From NCBI GenBank assembly GCA_963805925.1, contig CAWDWB010000003.1, forward strand, positions 1,302,001 to 1,366,000: DNA of 64,000 bases, in the 5' to 3' direction. Numbering within the stretch: the stretch's first letter is position 1; each line of letters starts with the position of its first letter. The position numbers and the translations under genes were made by a program. This stretch comes from CAMPKL01 sp963805925. GTDB taxonomy: Bacteria; Acidobacteriota; Terriglobia; Bryobacterales; UBA6623. The notes beneath the pieces are model-generated. The model was not told the DNA's origin, made no database searches, and worked only from the letters and a program-made list of their open reading frames with translations. Below are positions 37,042 through 45,482 of the stretch, in pieces.

Positions 37042-38304
37042 ATGAAGATGCGGAAGCTTTTGATCTTATTGGTACTCATGGCCGGCGGGCTGCTTGCTCA
37101 GAAAAACCCCGTCCAAGCGCTCGTCGACGCCGCACGCGTCGATTCGCCTGAGTTAGCCAACCTGCTCGGTCACGACCTGCCCATGCTGCGCGGCCGCGAC
37201 GGCGTCGCAGTCTGGGGCCAGGAGTTCTTCTTCGCTGTCGAGAGCGAGACCCCAGCGACCGTTTCCATCGACCATGAGCCGCCGCTGGCGATGAAGCACG
37301 TCGCCGGAACCAACTACTACTACCTGCTCAAGACCCTGCGCATGGGCCGGACGCATCAGTACCACTACTTCCGCGCCGACGGCTCCGAGATCGGCGCCTA
37401 CGAAGTCGCCTCCTACAACCCTGAGTCCTATCCGCTGCCGGGCGTTCCGCGCGGCAAGCTGTCTGCGATGAAGACGCTCACCAGCAAGGTCTACCCTGGC
37501 ATGACCTCCAACTATTGGGTCTACGTCAATCCCGGGGCCGACATGACCAACGGCGCGCCGCTCATGGTGTGGCAAGACGGCGAAACGATCATAGGCAACC
37601 AAGACTTACTGCGCCTGCGTTTGCAGATCGTCTCCGATAATCTCGTCGCCAAAGGCCTCATCCCCCCGATGGTTCACGTGCTGATTCAGCCCGGCACGAC
37701 GGGCCAACGGCGGATGCGCAGCATCCAGTACGACACGGTCTCTGACGTCTACGGAAAGTACATATTGGAAGAAGTTTTGCCAGACGTCGAGAAGAGCTAC
37801 AAGATCCGCCAGGACGCCTATTCGCGAGCCATCGCCGGTGCCTCGTCCGGGGCCATCTGCGCGTTCAACGTCGGCTGGTACTACCCCGAGCAATTCAGCC
37901 GCGTGCTGTCTCACATCGGCAGCTTCTCGGCGATTCAATGGCATCCCGAGCAGAACCAACCCGGCGGCTACATCGTCTCGCATCGTGTGCGCCGCGAAGA
38001 CCGCAAAAACCTCCGCGTGTGGATGTCTGACGGTTCCGATGACATCGAGAATCGACCTGGCAGTTGGCCGCTCAACAATATTCAGTTGGCCAATTCTCTC
38101 AAGATGAAGGGATACGACTTTCACTTCCGCTTCGGCACCAGCATGCACGCCATCGCACAAGGCGCCATGGACCTGCCCGAGTCTCTGACCTGGCTGTGGC
38201 GCGATTACGATCCCTCCAAGACCGAACAGACCTACGAAATGGAAGAGACCGAAAAGGCCAAACCGCTATTCCGCGTCAGCATAACGAACCGCGAAGCGTG
38301 GTAG
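37042..38304 (+). CDS. Secreted esterase of the enterochelin esterase-like (esterase D) fold
   Basis: A 420-residue exported alpha/beta hydrolase. After a signal peptide (LLILLVLMAGGLLAQ) comes an immunoglobulin-like N-terminal domain (about 45-150) as in Fes-type esterases. The hydrolase domain follows with RAIAGASSGAICAFNVGWYY, where the second serine of GASSG is the likely nucleophile, DGSDDIEN for the acid and FGTSMHAIAQGA for the histidine. Substrates may be siderophore, feruloyl or other polyester bonds. It starts 290 nt from the divergent propeller gene. Intact. Confidence 0.85.
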   Translation: MKMRKLLILLVLMAGGLLAQKNPVQALVDAARVDSPELANLLGHDLPMLRGRDGVAVWGQEFFFAVESETPATVSIDHEPPLAMKHVAGTNYYYLLKTLRMGRTHQYHYFRADGSEIGAYEVASYNPESYPLPGVPRGKLSAMKTLTSKVYPGMTSNYWVYVNPGADMTNGAPLMVWQDGETIIGNQDLLRLRLQIVSDNLVAKGLIPPMVHVLIQPGTTGQRRMRSIQYDTVSDVYGKYILEEVLPDVEKSYKIRQDAYSRAIAGASSGAICAFNVGWYYPEQFSRVLSHIGSFSAIQWHPEQNQPGGYIVSHRVRREDRKNLRVWMSDGSDDIENRPGSWPLNNIQLANSLKMKGYDFHFRFGTSMHAIAQGAMDLPESLTWLWRDYDPSKTEQTYEMEETEKAKPLFRVSITNREAW

Positions 38305-38316
38305 CACACCGTCGCC

Positions 38317-38399
38317 AGGGACTGGCTCACGTTTTCGCGGCCTCAAGGTCTAGCCGTTTCGTGATCTACGGCGTGCCGCGAAAACGAATGCCTGTCCCT
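38317..38399. repeat. Inverted repeat between convergent genes
   Basis: Left arm 38317-38341 and right arm 38375-38399 pair in their outer 6 bp (AGGGAC/GTCCCT) and inner 12 bp (CGTTTTCGCGGC/GCCGCGAAAACG), with a 7-nt mismatched bulge and a 33-nt centre. It lies between two convergent stop codons, so it may act as a bidirectional terminator or be a dispersed REP-like element. Confidence 0.7.
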
Positions 38400-38433
38400 T
38401 TATCGAGCTGCTTGCCGGACCAGATCGATTCTT

Positions 38434-39900
38434 TTACGCCGATTGGGCCGCGGCATCTGTGAGGTCGCTGATTTTCTCCAGCGACTCGACCTTCCAGCAG
38501 AGTTCAATCAACCGTGTAGCTTGATCCTCAGGCAGCACACCCGCAGCCAGATCGCGGAACTTGGCCTCGAGATCCGCATTCGACAGCGGGTTCTCCGTAC
38601 TGCCGACGGCGTGCTCAATGCGTTTATGCAGCTTCGCGCCGCCGTTCAGAGTGATGGTCGCCTCGGCCTGTTCTTCCGAGATCGCTTCATCTACTACGGC
38701 GTACACTCGGTCGCGCAACGCGATCACCGCCGGATCTTGCACCACGGCATCGGTGTATTGCTTAGGCGAGGCCGAGCCGAAGATAATCGCGACGGCCGCC
38801 GAGTGATAGAGACTGAACTTCGCTTCGAGGCCCGTCGTCGGCGTCTTCTTGCCGGTCAGCGAAAGCACGTAGGGATTCACGCGAAGATCCACTCGCGCAA
38901 TGTCCGCCGCTTTCAGTTGATGTTCGTTGCGCAGTTGGCGGCAAGCGTCGATGATCGGATGGATGACGATGCCGCAGGCGAACGGCTTGTAGGCGTTCTC
39001 GGAGATCTCCCACGTTTCGCCCAGCCGTCGCCTAATCTTGTCAAAATCACGCTCCGGGGCCATCACGTGAGCGAAACCTTGCTTGGCCTCAATTCCTGCT
39101 TCGGTGCTGTTAAAGCCTTGCGCGGCGAGCAACGCCGCCGCCAGTCCGTTTTGCGCCGCGCGTCCTGGGTGAAACGATTTGCACATCGTCCCAAACATCT
39201 CTTTGAACCCTGCAGACTGCGTGGCGGCGATGCCCAACGCCCAAGCCATCTGCTGCGCGTTGAGTTCCAGCAACTTTCCGGCCGCAGCAGCAGCGCCAAA
39301 AACGCCCGCTGTGCCCGTGATATGCCAACCCGCCGCATAGTGCGAAGGGTAAACGCATTTGCCGACCCGGCACTCCACCTCGACGCCCAGGACAAAAGCG
39401 TGCATCAGCGCCGTTCCGCCGATTCTCTTCATCTCCGCGAGCGGCAGGATCGCTGAGAGAACCGGTCCCGCCGGGTGAATGATCGTGCTCAGCTGCGTAT
39501 CGTCGAAATCGAGAACGTGCGATGCGATCCCGTTTAACAGCGCTGCATGCAGAATATCCGCGCGCTCGCGGCGTCCGAGCAGAGTCGCCTGCTCGGGGCC
39601 AAAGAACGGCGACAACGCGGCGATCGCGCGATCTGTGGTTTCGTGCGGCGATCCGCCGACAGCGCAGCCGACGTAATTGAGGACGGACCGCGCGGCCTCG
39701 GCGCGCGCCGCTTGGGGCACGTCGCCGGGCTTGGAATCCACGACGAACTGCGCCAACAGACGCGTGACGCCGTGCCCGTCGTCTCCTTCTGCCGCTTCTG
39801 CCCGAGGCGCCCTTCCGAGCTCCAGCGAAAGCGCCGACCCGACGACCCCCGCCGTTTTCAGCAGTTGCCGCCGCGTGCGCTCATCGTCCCAGGGCTGCAT
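38434..39900 (-). CDS. MmgE/PrpD family protein with Tat-like signal
   Basis: A 488-residue protein of the MmgE/PrpD fold (2-methylcitrate dehydratase, cis-aconitate decarboxylase and relatives). Visible family blocks are LNYVGCAVGGSPHETTDRAI, LNGIASHVLDFDDTQLSTII, HPAGPVLSAILPLAE, GWHITGTAGVFGAAAAAGKL and CKSFHPGRAAQNGLAAALLA. The N-terminus TRRQLLKTAGVVGSALSLEL is a twin-arginine signal, so it would act outside the cytoplasm, unusual for the family. It follows a DUF1080 lipoprotein gene by 10 nt; the two are probably co-transcribed. Confidence 0.88.
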   Translation of the reverse strand: MQPWDDERTRRQLLKTAGVVGSALSLELGRAPRAEAAEGDDGHGVTRLLAQFVVDSKPGDVPQAARAEAARSVLNYVGCAVGGSPHETTDRAIAALSPFFGPEQATLLGRRERADILHAALLNGIASHVLDFDDTQLSTIIHPAGPVLSAILPLAEMKRIGGTALMHAFVLGVEVECRVGKCVYPSHYAAGWHITGTAGVFGAAAAAGKLLELNAQQMAWALGIAATQSAGFKEMFGTMCKSFHPGRAAQNGLAAALLAAQGFNSTEAGIEAKQGFAHVMAPERDFDKIRRRLGETWEISENAYKPFACGIVIHPIIDACRQLRNEHQLKAADIARVDLRVNPYVLSLTGKKTPTTGLEAKFSLYHSAAVAIIFGSASPKQYTDAVVQDPAVIALRDRVYAVVDEAISEEQAEATITLNGGAKLHKRIEHAVGSTENPLSNADLEAKFRDLAAGVLPEDQATRLIELCWKVESLEKISDLTDAAAQSA

Positions 39901-39910
39901 CGCTTTACGC

Positions 39911-40798
39911 TTAAAACTGGCAAGCCGCGGCGTCGTTATTCTCGTAATACGATTTATAGTTCTTGGCAGTCTTGTCCATGCAGCCCGTCAAGTTCAGCAG
40001 CGAGACGCGCCGAAATTCGACCGGACTGCCCTCACTCTGCAGCGCGAAATATCCTTCGCCCAGAGGCTGCCCGTCCGGCTTCATCGCCGGGTCAAAGTTG
40101 TCCACCGTACCGCCGCCGATCTCCGGAGTCTGATACTCGATGACCGTCTCGCCCTCGACGATGTGCTTGATGTCGTCATGGCCGTGCACCTCGATTTCCA
40201 CGGTGACCCACTGATCTCCGTCGTAGGTCTTGGAGGTCGACGTCGTGCAGTGAGACTTCAGCATCACGCCGTTCTGGTAAGCCTCCGTGCCGGGCGTGCA
40301 CAAGCTCATCGTGGGTCGCGGACCTTCGCCCAGCCCTCCTAGGAACTGCGCCTCCAACGAAATCGGAAAATTCTGCTCCTTCAGCATCGTCTCCGGCGCC
40401 TGCGAGTGGAACATGATGCCGCTGTTGCGGTAGGCCCAGCCCGGCGTGTCATGCAACCAATTGCCGATGAAGCGGTATTCGACGATCAAGCGATAGTGCG
40501 ACAACTTGTCCTTCCAAAACAGGTGGCCGAAGCTCTCGTTGAAGTCCGTGTACTGGTCGTAATTGACTTGGATCGCGCCGTCGACGACCCGGAAGGTATC
40601 GTTGTAGTTCTCGCCCGGCTCGTGGTGAGCGATCTTCGGCGTCCAACCGTCGAGGTTCTGGCCGTTGAACAGTTCGACCCACTCTTCTTGGTCGGGGTTG
40701 TTCTGCGTCTGGGCCTCGGGCGCCGGAGCACAAGCCGACGCGGACAAAACCAGCAAAGCCAAAATCGAAAACATCGGGATCCGCGAATAGAGGGGCAT
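39911..40798 (-). CDS. DUF1080 (3-keto-disaccharide hydrolase-type) lipoprotein
   Basis: A 295-residue secreted lipoprotein (SILALLVLSASAC lipobox) with the DUF1080 concanavalin-like fold: EEWVELFNGQNLDGWTPKIA opens the domain, and YRNSGIMFHSQAPETM, ISLEAQFLGGLGEG and GEGYFALQSEGSPVEFRRVS follow. Relatives hydrolyse 3-keto sugars or bind glycans. The extra tail CMDKTAKNYKSYYENNDAAA ending in CQF adds two cysteines, with one more nearby. It lies between ltrA and the MmgE/PrpD gene in a minus-strand row. Confidence 0.9.
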   Translation of the reverse strand: MPLYSRIPMFSILALLVLSASACAPAPEAQTQNNPDQEEWVELFNGQNLDGWTPKIAHHEPGENYNDTFRVVDGAIQVNYDQYTDFNESFGHLFWKDKLSHYRLIVEYRFIGNWLHDTPGWAYRNSGIMFHSQAPETMLKEQNFPISLEAQFLGGLGEGPRPTMSLCTPGTEAYQNGVMLKSHCTTSTSKTYDGDQWVTVEIEVHGHDDIKHIVEGETVIEYQTPEIGGGTVDNFDPAMKPDGQPLGEGYFALQSEGSPVEFRRVSLLNLTGCMDKTAKNYKSYYENNDAAACQF

Positions 40799-40817
40799 AG
40801 TGGCCGTTAGTCTAACG

Positions 40818-41990
40818 CTAACGGTGCTGTTCCACCAAGGGTTCGCACGCCTCGCGCGCTAGCTCTTCCGGGGTCGATCGCTGTTCTACCGCCGCGATCG
40901 CTACGACCCCCGCCAAGGCCACAGCCAGGCTGACCATCGCCGGCACGCCGCCCAGCGCGACCACCAGCACAGCGGTGACCGAAATAATGAGCATTCGCGG
41001 CCACAGCCTGCCGCATGTCGTGCGCCACATCGCGGCCGCCATGCCGCCAACGAACAGCACCAGGCCCAGCGCCAGCGCCGCGCGCGCGTTCAGCGCCATC
41101 GGATCGCCCGAGTGCGCCGCGACCTGCTCGATCGCCACGGCATAGGCGATCACGCCGCCCAACATCGGGAAGTGCATAAAGCTAAAAGCGTCGCGGGCCA
41201 TCGTCGATTGCCTCAATCCCGTATGCGCCGCCAGCGCTTCCTCCAACCGCGCCTTACTTCGCGCAAAGTAAGTCCACCAGAGAGCGCACGAAAGGGCGAC
41301 TGCCAGCATCGCCACGATGCTGGTGGAAACAGTCCAAGCCGCGCCCGCCAAGCCGCTGGCCGTCACGATCAGCGACTCGCCCAGTGCGATGATCACGAAC
41401 AGGCCATGGCGTTCGGCAAAGTGCTCGGGATAGAGATCCCAGCCTTCCGCCTGGCCTCCGAACCACCCGGCCAAAAAGTCCAGCAGGATCGTCGCGCCCC
41501 AGAGCCAGTACTGCTCCGATCCGCCTGCGATCCCGCCGGCAAGGGCCGCTGCTAAACCGCCAACCGACAGCAGTCCGAATTTTTTCACCGCCGTCCGCTG
41601 CGAAGGCTTCTCCCAGGCGACCCACACATAAAGCAGCAGTCCGATCACCCGCACCGCCACGTAAGGGATAGCGAATCCGAGACCGCCGCCGAGGAAAGCG
41701 TCCGGCAAGGCAACCGCCATAAAGAAGGCCACCGCCGTCGCCGTCAGCGTCCAGAACTGGATATGCGTGTGCGCGGTATTCGCCGCATTCAGGGCCCAGG
41801 TGAATTGCGTCCAAGCCCACCAAACGAGCCAAAACACTAAGACCGCCTGGCCCGCGCCGGTCCAATCGAAATGATGGTAAAGCAGTCCGACGACCTGGGT
41901 CACCGAATACACGAATACCAAGTCGAAGAACAACTCGACGAAGGCGGCGTTCTGATCTTCAGCCGACGCGAGAGGTTGATTGGCAGCCAC
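40818..41990 (-). CDS. Low-temperature requirement protein A (LtrA) family membrane protein
   Basis: A 390-residue polytopic membrane protein. VELFFDLVFVYSVTQVVGLL is the LtrA signature; VFWLVWWAWTQFTWALNAAN, EHFAERHGLFVIIALGESLI and SFMHFPMLGGVIAYAVAIEQ are further family blocks. About 10-12 membrane helices are predicted by eye. The molecular role is unknown. It begins 45 nt after the DUF1501 gene on the same strand and is followed by the DUF1080 gene 20 nt later. Confidence 0.93.
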   Translation of the reverse strand: MAANQPLASAEDQNAAFVELFFDLVFVYSVTQVVGLLYHHFDWTGAGQAVLVFWLVWWAWTQFTWALNAANTAHTHIQFWTLTATAVAFFMAVALPDAFLGGGLGFAIPYVAVRVIGLLLYVWVAWEKPSQRTAVKKFGLLSVGGLAAALAGGIAGGSEQYWLWGATILLDFLAGWFGGQAEGWDLYPEHFAERHGLFVIIALGESLIVTASGLAGAAWTVSTSIVAMLAVALSCALWWTYFARSKARLEEALAAHTGLRQSTMARDAFSFMHFPMLGGVIAYAVAIEQVAAHSGDPMALNARAALALGLVLFVGGMAAAMWRTTCGRLWPRMLIISVTAVLVVALGGVPAMVSLAVALAGVVAIAAVEQRSTPEELAREACEPLVEQHR

Positions 41991-42034
41991 GTGGGACCAG
42001 ATTACAACGCTGGCCCCGCATTGAGCAGCAGTGT

Positions 42035-43459
42035 CTAGGCGAAGAACTCCGTCACTTCCTGGAAGTTCACGATGTTGCTCTGCGCCGTTACCGGTTCGAC
42101 ATAGTAAAACATGCGGCCCGACGGCGTATTTTGTACCCGTTTGGTCCAGTCCACGCCCATCGCCGAGTAGATCGTGACCGCGACGTCTTCGGGGTAAATC
42201 GGCCGCTTCTCATGCCATCCCGACTCGACGACCCTAGCGCCCATCTCGTCGGTCTTGCCCAGCACACGGCCGCCTTTCACGCCGCCGCCGGCGAAGAGCG
42301 CTGAGAAGGCTCCCGGGTAATGGTCCCGGCCGCCGATCACGCTCAGCGGGCCCGGTGTGCGTCCGAACTCGCCCATGCAGACGACCAACGTCTCGTCGAG
42401 CAACGAAGTCCCATCCTCTCGCTTCGTGGCCGAAAGATCGTCCAACAGCGGCGCGAGCGCCGAGTCCAACTCGCGAGAAACCTCTTGGTGCGTCGTCGGA
42501 TAGGCGCCCGGGCCGCCGCGCGATGGGCGAAGATTGCCGTAAATATTCGAGTGCTGATCCCAGTTATAAATGTCGACGAAGATGAAGTGCGTTCCCGCGT
42601 CGGCCTCGATCAAGTTACGCGCCAGAATGCAAGCGTCGCCGGTTCGTGAACTGCCGTAGCGCGCCTGTTCGGCGGCGTCCAAGTGGAAGATGTGCGCCGC
42701 GCGAGGGTCCGACATCAAGCGCACCGCGCCTTCGTAGTGGTCGTTGTAATCGCGGTAGGTTTTCGCCGCCAGCGAGGTCTCGTTGCGCAGTCTCTCGTCG
42801 AAGTTCTTCAGCAAATTCCAGCGCCGGTCAAAGTCCGGCTTGTCTTCCGGCGCCAGGGCGTATGCCGAGAGCTTCGTGGTCGTATCGATGTGGAACGGCG
42901 AATGCTTCGCCGGTAGAAATCCCGAATTCACCAAGCCTGCCTGATTGCGAACAACATTCATCGCCACATAAGGCGGCAGCGTGTCGGTATCGCGGCGGCG
43001 GTCGGCGTATTCGCCGGCAATGATCGCTCCAATTGCCGGGATCTCTTTCGACAACGCCAGATTGAGAGGGTGGCCCGTCTGAATGTAATACTGTGCACGG
43101 CCATGCACGGCGTCCCAGGCGCCCATGGAACGCGCCAACAGAAACTTGTCAAAACGTTCGGCCAGTTGCGGATAGAGTGCGTAGGGCCATCTGCCGATCG
43201 GGCCGCTTACATTGCGGATGTCGAAATCCTGCGGCGTCCAGGCCCCTTCCTTGAGGTCCCAGGTATCGACCTGGCTTTGGCCGCCGTCGAGCATCAGCAC
43301 AATGCAAAACCGCGCCGAACCCCGCGGGCTCACGCGCGACTGGGCCTGCACCTTAGTCGGCTTCCACAACTGCGAAAAGAAGTAGCCGCCGCCCAGCGCC
43401 GCGCCCGCCCGGAACATCTCGCGACGCGTGGAAAGACTGTCGAAGTAACCCATATCCAT
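42035..43459 (-). CDS. DUF1501 domain protein with Tat signal
   Basis: A 474-residue exported protein of the DUF1501 (sulfatase-like fold) family common in Planctomycetota and Acidobacteriota. STRREMFRAGAALGGGYFFS is a twin-arginine signal. Family blocks include CIVLMLDGGQSQVDTWDLK, FDKFLLARSMGAWDAVHGRA, THFIFVDIYNWDQHSNIYGN, and VVCMGEFGRTPGPLSVIGGR with DHYPG following. ATG 43459 and ATG 43453 are both possible; the GAGGTG site is better spaced for the second. It lies 12 nt downstream of the DUF1549/DUF1553 gene, the usual partner. The reaction is unknown. Confidence 0.92.
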   Translation of the reverse strand: MDMGYFDSLSTRREMFRAGAALGGGYFFSQLWKPTKVQAQSRVSPRGSARFCIVLMLDGGQSQVDTWDLKEGAWTPQDFDIRNVSGPIGRWPYALYPQLAERFDKFLLARSMGAWDAVHGRAQYYIQTGHPLNLALSKEIPAIGAIIAGEYADRRRDTDTLPPYVAMNVVRNQAGLVNSGFLPAKHSPFHIDTTTKLSAYALAPEDKPDFDRRWNLLKNFDERLRNETSLAAKTYRDYNDHYEGAVRLMSDPRAAHIFHLDAAEQARYGSSRTGDACILARNLIEADAGTHFIFVDIYNWDQHSNIYGNLRPSRGGPGAYPTTHQEVSRELDSALAPLLDDLSATKREDGTSLLDETLVVCMGEFGRTPGPLSVIGGRDHYPGAFSALFAGGGVKGGRVLGKTDEMGARVVESGWHEKRPIYPEDVAVTIYSAMGVDWTKRVQNTPSGRMFYYVEPVTAQSNIVNFQEVTEFFA

Positions 43460-43471
43460 TCACCTCGCCTG

Positions 43472-45325
43472 TTAGTCGTTGAAGATGAACTCCAGCTTGT
43501 TCATCAACAACCACTGCAAGTCTTCCAGTCCCTGTTGTCGGTTGTCAGCGATCAATTGAATCGCTTGCCCCGCCTCGTCTTCGGCCGGTCGGCGCGACAG
43601 GAAGCGGTAGTACAGTTCCTCAACGATCTGTCCGTCGTCCAGCGCGGGATCGCGTGCGAGCAGCTCGGCTAGAAAACTTCCCGGCTTGGCCGCGACGCGA
43701 TCCGTGACAAAGGGACTGTTCATCAGCATGATCGCCTGGTCGATCGCGCCCTGGTTGTTGCGTTCCGAGTAATCGCGGTTCGTCTGGCCAAACACGCTCA
43801 AGAAGAACGCCGCGTTCGTGAACCGCCGCATGTCTTCGGGCGAGCGCGTCTCGGTCGCGTATTTCACCTGCAAGTCGGTGCCGCGAATCGGAATCTCGTC
43901 ATACAGATTCGTGGATGCGACGATGGCGTTGTACATCTCTTCCGCCGTCAGACGCCGAACAAACTTGCGCGCGTAGTACTTGGCGTAGGAGGCCTTCCAT
44001 TCGCCGGGGAATTTCGAGGACAACTGGTAGGCGCTCGAAGTCGCGATCATGCGCAACAGCCGCTGTATGTCGTAATCGTGCTCGCGAAAATCCTCCGCTA
44101 ACGCATTCAGCAATTCCGGATGCGACGGCTGTATCGACCAGCCGGCCGGCGGCGGATTGTTCGGATCCTGGCGCAGCAAGTCGAAGTCGAAAGGCGGGTC
44201 GACGATGCCTACGCCCATCATTTCGGCCCAGAACAGATTCACCGTCGCGCGGGCGAATTGCGGATGCGAAGTGATCATGCGCGCAAACTCTTCGCGCGGG
44301 TTCTTGTCCGGGTCCGGCTGCTCGCCAGTCAGGATGAAGGCCGGCTCGACCATGCCCTCGCCGTGCCGCGGAACTCGTTGTACGCTCTCTCCCGAGGCGC
44401 TATACCCAGCGCCCTCGTCGTCGATCGAGTACTCGTCCTGCGCGGTCGAAACTTCCGTCCGGCGCAGAATGCGCGTCTTGCCGAAGAACGCCGCCTCCTG
44501 CCAAAACTCAGACCGCTTCTGTTCGGTCAGCCAGAGGTTGACCTTTTCCAAATGCCGCCGGCCGTCGTGGCACGAAATGCACTGCACGTTGAGCCCCAAG
44601 AAATGCATCGCGGTGTAAACCGCGATTTCGTCTGAGGTGTCCTCGTGCACGGTGTCGGCGCAAGTGGCCCCGATCACCACCCATCGCGCCAAGTAGCTCG
44701 CCGGGCCGACGTACCAGTTGCTGACCGCTTTGGCCGTCAGCATATCCCGCACCATCTTGTTGTACGGCGTATTGATCTGCAGCGCGTCGTAGACCCAGCG
44801 GTAGTAGAGGTTCTTGCCCTCGTTGCCGATGCGGTTGCCGTTGGTGCGCGAAAGGTCGCCGAACCAGTAGGTCCATCTCGCCAGGTAAGGCTTACTGCCG
44901 ATCAGCGAATCAACGAGCTTGTCGCGTTTATCGGGGTCCGTCGAGGCGACGAATTCACGTACCGCTTCCGGGTCCGGAATTCTCGCCGTCAAATCCAGAT
45001 AAACGCGACGAATGAAGTCCGTGTCCGTGGCCAGCGGCGCGTGCGGAATGCCGTCGGCCTCCATCTTGCCGAAGATGTAGTCGTCGATCAGGTTCCTACG
45101 CGGGACCTCGCCGGCAACTTCATCCGTAGACCCCGCAATCGTCGCGGTCAACTCCGCCGCAGTGGCCCGGTTGTCGACCACCCCGGTCGCCGGGTGGGCG
45201 TCGTCCATCCTTTGTTGAACAGGCGTCTGCGTAAACGCGGGCCGCTGCCATGCGAGCGCCAACATCCCCGCAACGACAACCGCTCCGGCCCCGATCCATT
45301 TCCGATAGTTCGATTTTGCGCGCAA
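43472..45325 (-). CDS. DUF1549/DUF1553 protein with one c-type haem motif
   Basis: A 617-residue exported protein, the usual partner of DUF1501. It has an N-terminal hydrophobic anchor (IGAGAVVVAGMLALAW), then DUF1549 (about 78-300; LIDDYIFGKMEADGIPHAPL, DFIRRVYLDLTARIPDPEAV) and DUF1553 (about 340-600; REEFARMITSHPQFARATVN, LFWAEMMGVGIVDP, RRLTAEEMYNAIVA). A CISCH motif at 249-253 would bind one covalent haem. The start is a TTG with a strong GGAGG site 8 nt before it. A small hairpin (CCCAACC-GTGA-GGTTGGG) lies in the leader. Confidence 0.92.
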   Translation of the reverse strand: MRAKSNYRKWIGAGAVVVAGMLALAWQRPAFTQTPVQQRMDDAHPATGVVDNRATAAELTATIAGSTDEVAGEVPRRNLIDDYIFGKMEADGIPHAPLATDTDFIRRVYLDLTARIPDPEAVREFVASTDPDKRDKLVDSLIGSKPYLARWTYWFGDLSRTNGNRIGNEGKNLYYRWVYDALQINTPYNKMVRDMLTAKAVSNWYVGPASYLARWVVIGATCADTVHEDTSDEIAVYTAMHFLGLNVQCISCHDGRRHLEKVNLWLTEQKRSEFWQEAAFFGKTRILRRTEVSTAQDEYSIDDEGAGYSASGESVQRVPRHGEGMVEPAFILTGEQPDPDKNPREEFARMITSHPQFARATVNLFWAEMMGVGIVDPPFDFDLLRQDPNNPPPAGWSIQPSHPELLNALAEDFREHDYDIQRLLRMIATSSAYQLSSKFPGEWKASYAKYYARKFVRRLTAEEMYNAIVASTNLYDEIPIRGTDLQVKYATETRSPEDMRRFTNAAFFLSVFGQTNRDYSERNNQGAIDQAIMLMNSPFVTDRVAAKPGSFLAELLARDPALDDGQIVEELYYRFLSRRPAEDEAGQAIQLIADNRQQGLEDLQWLLMNKLEFIFND

Positions 45326-45482
45326 CCTGGCAACCTCCTAGGCCCAACCTCACGGTTGGGACGCGACGAAACGCTGGCGACAGTATATACCGGTCCAGCA
45401 GAAACAACACACCCTAGCCGAGTCACAATTATGGCCTCCTAAGCCGTCTCCAACAGTTAACCTAATTTCTAGGTACTCAGCC

